Shown here one piece after another: positions 59,953 to 64,000 of a DNA stretch of 64,000 nt. A model generated the notes under the pieces. The model saw nothing but the letters and a program-made list of their open reading frames with translations. It did no database searches and was not told the DNA's origin. This DNA comes from Bacteroidaceae bacterium (GTDB lineage: Bacteria; Bacteroidota; Bacteroidia; Bacteroidales; Bacteroidaceae), in the NCBI GenBank assembly GCA_017458585.1, contig JAFTAJ010000022.1:1-64000 (forward strand). The letters are read 5' to 3'. The translations under genes were made by a program, and so were the position numbers. How positions within the stretch are numbered: the stretch's first letter is position 1; the number at the start of each line of letters is the position of its first letter.

Positions 59953-61632
59953 TTAATATGCTTGTTCGTGCACTCCTTTTACTGCTCGCCCGCTAGGGTC
60001 ATTCAGATTCTTGAAGGCAGCATCCCATTCTAGGGCTATAGCAGTGCTGCAGGCAACGCTGGCTTCCTGATTTACACTACGGGCAGCGGAGTCACTGGGG
60101 AAATGTTCAGCGAATATAGAGCGGTAGTAGTACTCCTCCTTGTTTAGTGGCGGATTTATAGGGAAGCGTTCGGCGGCATGTGCCATCTGCTCGTCGGTAA
60201 CGGCTTCGGCGGTTATGCGTTTGAGCGTGTCAATCCAAGAATAACCTACGCCGTCGCTAAACTGTTCTTTCTGTCGCCAAGCTACGCTCGCAGGCAACAT
60301 GTCTGCGAAGCCCTCGCGTACTACTCGTTTCTCAATTTCTGAGCCTGGGCACATCTTCAGTGCTGGGTCTATGCGCATGGCAATGTCGAGGAACTTTTTG
60401 TCAAGGAATGGCACACGGCCCTCAATGCCCCAAGCCATCAGCGATTTGTTGGCACGTAGGCAGTCATAGAAATGTAGTTTGCTAAGTTTGCGTACGGTTT
60501 CCTCGTGGAAGGCTTTAGCATTAGGCGCCTTGTGGAAATAGAGATAGCCACCGAATATCTCGTCGGCGCCTTCACCGGAGAGTACCATCTTGATACCCAT
60601 GCTACGGATGACTCGCGCCAGTAAGTACATTGGGGTGGAGGCGCGGACTGTAGTAACATCATATGTCTCGGTGTAATATATGACATCGCGTATAGCGTCA
60701 AGGCCTTCCTGAATGGTGTAGTTTACCTCGTGGTGCACAGTGCCTATATGCTCAGCCACTTCGCGAGCTTTAGCCAGGTCTGGTGCTCCCTTTAGGCCTA
60801 CAGCAAAGGAGTGAAGCTGGGGCCACCACGCATCGTGCTGGTCATTGGTCTCTATGCGCTTTGCAGCATATAGCTTGGCAATGGCTGATACCACAGAACT
60901 GTCCAGTCCGCCGCTGAGTAGTACACCATAGGGCACGTCGCTCATCAGCTGACGCTTTACTGCCGCCATCAATCCGTCCTTCACCTCTTTTACTGCTACG
61001 GTGTGTTCGCTGGTTGTCCACGACATATTGTCGTGCTGCATCCAGTCGCGACGATAATATCGCTGCATCACAAATCCGTCGCGGCTCCACATATAGTGTC
61101 CTGGCGGGAATGGTTCATAGCTCTCGCACTGACCCTCCAGTGCTTTCAGTTCGGATGCCACATAAATGGTACCATCCGTGTCACGTCCTATATATAAAGG
61201 TATCACGCCGATGGGATCGCGCGCAATCAGAAACTCGTCACGCTCTTCGTCGTAAAGTACGAAAGCGAAGATGCCGCTCAAATCGTCCAGAAAGTCGATG
61301 CTTTTATCGCGATACAGCGCCAGGATTACCTCGCAGTCTGAGCCTGTCTGAAACTCGTACTGCCCAGCGTAGCGGCGTCGAATATCTTGATGGTTGTATA
61401 TCTCGCCGTTTACAGCCAGTACCAGTTTGCCGTCTGAGGAGAAAAGCGGTTGCCTACCAGAGAGAGGATCAACGATGGCCAGTCGTTCGTGTGCCAAAAT
61501 TGCTGAGCCACCCTCGTATATTCCGCTCCAGTCGGGACCACGATGTCGTATCTTGGCTGACATCTTAAGTGCTTTCTCACGTAGGTGTTGTGTCTGTTTT
61601 TTTGTCTTTAATATTGCTACTATTCCGCACAT
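59953..61632 (-). CDS. asnB: Asparagine synthase B (glutamine-hydrolysing)
   Basis: 559 residues. Class II glutaminase with catalytic Cys2 (MCGIVAIL), RHRGPD and AVNGEIYNH; synthetase domain with the PP-loop LLSGGLDSSV (about 236-245) and EGADEIFGGY. It converts aspartate to asparagine with glutamine as nitrogen donor. It sits in a run of glutamine amidotransferase genes: pyrG, purF, asnB, carA. Confidence 0.96.
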   Translation of the reverse strand: MCGIVAILKTKKQTQHLREKALKMSAKIRHRGPDWSGIYEGGSAILAHERLAIVDPLSGRQPLFSSDGKLVLAVNGEIYNHQDIRRRYAGQYEFQTGSDCEVILALYRDKSIDFLDDLSGIFAFVLYDEERDEFLIARDPIGVIPLYIGRDTDGTIYVASELKALEGQCESYEPFPPGHYMWSRDGFVMQRYYRRDWMQHDNMSWTTSEHTVAVKEVKDGLMAAVKRQLMSDVPYGVLLSGGLDSSVVSAIAKLYAAKRIETNDQHDAWWPQLHSFAVGLKGAPDLAKAREVAEHIGTVHHEVNYTIQEGLDAIRDVIYYTETYDVTTVRASTPMYLLARVIRSMGIKMVLSGEGADEIFGGYLYFHKAPNAKAFHEETVRKLSKLHFYDCLRANKSLMAWGIEGRVPFLDKKFLDIAMRIDPALKMCPGSEIEKRVVREGFADMLPASVAWRQKEQFSDGVGYSWIDTLKRITAEAVTDEQMAHAAERFPINPPLNKEEYYYRSIFAEHFPSDSAARSVNQEASVACSTAIALEWDAAFKNLNDPSGRAVKGVHEQAY

Positions 61633-61672
61633 AAATAAAAGTTAGAATGTTCAAGAGTTGGAAAGTAAGGTG

Positions 61673-63424
61673 TTATCTGATTGTTTCGTATTTCTCTATA
61701 TAGTCAACGAATGCCTGTGTTACCATCCGCGTGCCGCCAGGGGTGGGGTAGTGGCCGGTGAAGTACCAGTCACCGGGATGATCGGGGCATGCCTCATGCA
61801 GACCATCGATACTCTGAAATACCAACTCCACTGGCGTGGTCATGCCCTCGGGGCGAAGCATGTCAGCTATCTTACGGCTGAGCTCCTCGGCACTGAACGG
61901 TGCATAGATGCCCCTGACTTTGTTTTCGCAGTAGCAGGATTTGGCTTGGGCTTCCTTACAGGCTTTATACGTGTCGGCTATCACTTGTTCCATGCCTCTC
62001 TCTTTGAGTAGCGTAATGGCGGCGTGGAAGGCGCACAGCTCTTCGAGGTGCGACATGTCAATACCGTAATAGTCGGGATAGCGAATCTGGGGCGAGCTGC
62101 TGACCATAACTATCTTTTGAGGATGCAAGCGGTCGAGTATCTTGAGTATGCTCTCACGCAGCGTGGTGCCGCGTACTATGCTGTCGTCGATGACGACGAG
62201 GTTGTCCTGATAGGGGCGTACCGACCCGTATGTGATGTCATAGACATGTGCAGCGAGGTCGTTGCGCTCTGTGCCTGTGGTTATGAATGTGCGCAGCTTG
62301 ATATCTTTCCACACCACTTTCTCTATGCGCACGCTGTGGTCAAGACGGCGGAAAGCATCAGTCATGCCGTGGAAGGCGACTTCGGCTGTGTTGGGGATAT
62401 AGGAGAATACGGTATTTGCAATGTCGCCGCCGATGGCTTGCAGTATGGGTTGCGTCAGCTGTTCTCCCAGACGCTTGCGTTCCTGATAGATGTCGATGTC
62501 TGAGCCACGGCTAAAGTATATGCGCTCAAACGAGCAGGCGTTATTGCCTTTGCTGGGGATTATTTGGTTCAGCTGGACGGCTCCGCTTTTACGTACAGTG
62601 AGCGACTGCCCTGGCTGTAGTTCTTTGATGGCATCGGCTGTGAGGTCAAAGGTGGTTTGTATGACAGGGCGCTCGCTGGCCAGCACTATCACCTCCTCGT
62701 CTTGGTACCAAAACGCAGGCCGTATGCCCCAGGGATCACGCATGGCAAACATCTCGCCGGAGCCTGTGAGACCGCACATCACATAGCCACCGTCAAAATG
62801 GGGCATCGTGGTACTCAGCACGTTTGCCATCTGTATGTTGTCGTCAATATATTGCGTAATGTCGGTCCCTTCCAGCCCCATGCCTTTGGCTTCCTGGAAT
62901 AGGCGCTCAGCCTCGCGGTCGAGGCGGTGGCCCATCAACTCTAGTGTGATGTATGAGTCACCATAGATGCGAGGCGACTGCCCCTGACGTTTCATAAACT
63001 CAAAGACCTCTTCGATGTTGGTCATGTTGAAGTTGCCGCAGAGGCACAAGTTCTTAGCCCTCCAGTTGTTGCGCCGCAGAAACGGGTGCACATATTGCAA
63101 ACCACTCTTGCCTGTGGTGGAGTAGCGCAGGTGTCCCATGTAGAGCTGCGCCTGGGTCCATTGATGCGTCACGCGACCAAATACTTCAGTTATTGCGTCC
63201 TTGCCCAGCGCTTTCTCGCGAAACATGTACTCCTCGCCTGTGGGCGCATCCATGTTGACACAAGCGATGCCGGCACCTTCCTGCCCACGGTTATGCTGCT
63301 TCTCCATCATCAGATAGAGTTTGTTCAGACCGTACGACTGTGTACCGTATTTTTGCTCGTAATAGCTGCGCGGCTGGAGGAGTCTCACCAGTGCAACGCC
63401 GCACTCATGCTTCAGCTGTTCCAT
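61673..63424 (-). CDS. purF: Amidophosphoribosyltransferase-like protein (PurF family)
   Basis: 583 residues from MEQLKHECGVALV. Cys8 would be the N-terminal nucleophile after removal of a seven-residue propeptide, as in PurF proteins with propeptides. QHNRGQEGAGIA is the glutaminase signature, and VVIDDSIVRGTTLRESI is the PRPP-binding loop of the C-terminal phosphoribosyltransferase domain. The protein is about 80-100 residues longer than E. coli PurF, a feature of this Bacteroidetes type; it catalyses the first step of purine synthesis. The start at 63424 is preferred over 63457, which adds residues translated from repeat-like sequence. Confidence 0.88.
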   Translation of the reverse strand: MEQLKHECGVALVRLLQPRSYYEQKYGTQSYGLNKLYLMMEKQHNRGQEGAGIACVNMDAPTGEEYMFREKALGKDAITEVFGRVTHQWTQAQLYMGHLRYSTTGKSGLQYVHPFLRRNNWRAKNLCLCGNFNMTNIEEVFEFMKRQGQSPRIYGDSYITLELMGHRLDREAERLFQEAKGMGLEGTDITQYIDDNIQMANVLSTTMPHFDGGYVMCGLTGSGEMFAMRDPWGIRPAFWYQDEEVIVLASERPVIQTTFDLTADAIKELQPGQSLTVRKSGAVQLNQIIPSKGNNACSFERIYFSRGSDIDIYQERKRLGEQLTQPILQAIGGDIANTVFSYIPNTAEVAFHGMTDAFRRLDHSVRIEKVVWKDIKLRTFITTGTERNDLAAHVYDITYGSVRPYQDNLVVIDDSIVRGTTLRESILKILDRLHPQKIVMVSSSPQIRYPDYYGIDMSHLEELCAFHAAITLLKERGMEQVIADTYKACKEAQAKSCYCENKVRGIYAPFSAEELSRKIADMLRPEGMTTPVELVFQSIDGLHEACPDHPGDWYFTGHYPTPGGTRMVTQAFVDYIEKYETIR

Positions 63425-63461
63425 AATATAAGAGAATAGAGAAAAGAGAACTTTCAAGCTC

Positions 63462-64000
63462 CTAAATGCATGCCTTGATGAATGACATAAACAGGGGATG
63501 GGGATTGAGCACTGTGGAGGAGTATTCGGGGTGAAACTGGGTGCCTATATACCAGCGCTTTTCCGGTATCTCCACAATTTCTACAAGGTTGGCTGCAGGA
63601 TTGATTCCGACGCACTTCATGCCAGCCTGCTCAAACTCTGTCTGGTAGCGGTTGTTGAATTCATAGCGGTGGCGGTGACGCTCACTGATAATGACAGACC
63701 CACCCCCTTGCCCCTCCCTGTTATGGAGGGGAGTAGATAGTTCTGACTGCGTGTAGGCCTCAAACGCCTTGCTGCCTTCCTTCAGTTCACAGTCGTAGGC
63801 TCCTAGGCGCATGGTGCCGCCCATCTGCGTGATGCTCTTCTGCTCCTCCATTATATCTATGACGTTATTGGGCGTCTTGGCGTCCATTTCTGCGCTGTTC
63901 GCATCTTTATATCCCAGCACATTGCGTGCAAACTCAATGACCATCATCTGCATGCCGAGGCATATTCCGAAGGTGGGAATATCGTGTGTGCGCGTATATT
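63462..64000 (-). CDS. pyrG: CTP synthase, C-terminal glutaminase part (runs off the window)
   Basis: The frame is open to the right edge, reading DIPTFGICLGMQMMVIEFAR, with the catalytic cysteine in GICLGMQ, then TMRLGAYDC, RHRHRYEFN and FHPEYSS, the features of the CTP synthase glutamine amidotransferase domain. CTP synthase aminates UTP to CTP. Before RHRHRYEFN the family usually has only a few residues; here about 20 extra residues (ELSTPLHNREGQGGGSVI) are encoded by a G/C-rich palindromic repeat. The N-terminal synthetase half lies beyond the window. Confidence 0.93.
   Translation of the reverse strand, partial: YTRTHDIPTFGICLGMQMMVIEFARNVLGYKDANSAEMDAKTPNNVIDIMEEQKSITQMGGTMRLGAYDCELKEGSKAFEAYTQSELSTPLHNREGQGGGSVIISERHRHRYEFNNRYQTEFEQAGMKCVGINPAANLVEIVEIPEKRWYIGTQFHPEYSSTVLNPHPLFMSFIKACI
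63698..63736. repeat. G/C-rich palindromic repeat inside pyrG
   Basis: ACCCCCTTGCCCCTCC followed by CTGTTATGGAGGGGAG; the CTCCCTGTTATGGAGG part is a hairpin. It is translated as PLHNREGQGGG in the CTP synthase glutaminase domain. Confidence 0.7.

Overview
The window looks like a chromosomal segment of a Bacteroidales bacterium, most likely Prevotellaceae-like. The evidence is the promoter style (TTTG, about 20 bases, then TAnnTTTG), a Bacteroidetes-type RNA polymerase omega, a DUF4293 protein, a GT3-type glycogen synthase, a FeoA-FeoB fusion with its Cys-rich partner, an OstA-like/SurA/MutL cluster and LL-diaminopimelate aminotransferase. The species cannot be named from this sequence. No rRNA, tRNA, CRISPR array or prophage was recognised. 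A possible insertion-sequence end lies at the extreme left.

Layout. 1-6.3 kb: IS remnant, nitroreductase, an RNA m5C methyltransferase, thyA-folA and a large secreted amidase-like protein. 6.3-10.6 kb (minus): glycogen synthase and alpha-glucan phosphorylase. 10.9-15 kb: a secreted GH2 beta-galactosidase with a discoidin tail. 15-18 kb: bamD, rpoZ, a DUF4293 protein, a short ssb and a phosphopantetheinyl transferase. 18-28 kb: three paralogous exported proteins built from about 170-residue repeats. Two carry an endonuclease/exonuclease/phosphatase domain, and each is followed by a short acidic peptide gene or its relic; a 1-kb gap after the first holds a candidate structured RNA. 28.4-36.9 kb: guaB, two periplasmic PPIases, an OstA-like protein and mutL. 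36.9-48.2 kb (minus): a RidA-like protein and then an apparent iron-acquisition block: CcsA-like factor, CxxCH lipoprotein, porin, di-haem oxidoreductase, imelysin, second porin, FeoB-associated Cys-rich protein and FeoAB. A hemerythrin-LuxR regulator is divergent from FeoAB. 49.4-54.9 kb: transglutaminase-like protein, O-acetylhomoserine sulfhydrylase, cysK and a LuxR-type regulator. 54.9-64 kb (minus): dapL, dapF, a fused carA/half-carB, asnB, purF and the 3' part of pyrG, four glutamine amidotransferases in a row.

Two kinds of short repeat run through the window. One is heterogeneous tandem arrays of roughly 7-8 base units that differ from site to site. The other is a G/C-rich palindromic element, of which two copies match at 52 of 53 positions. 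Both occur between genes and also inside reading frames, where they are translated as linkers (RNA methyltransferase, amidase-like protein, phosphopantetheinyl transferase, MutL, CcsA, FeoAB, LuxR regulator, CTP synthase, and the carA-carB junction). They appear to have shaped gene ends: the truncated ssb, the end of dapF, and perhaps the carA-carB fusion.

The strongest candidates for new biology are the exported-repeat-protein plus acidic-peptide cassettes, the structured RNA upstream of the middle cassette, the iron locus that joins haem proteins to imelysin and FeoAB, and the repeat-driven remodelling of coding sequences. All function calls rest on motifs read by eye; no database search was run.
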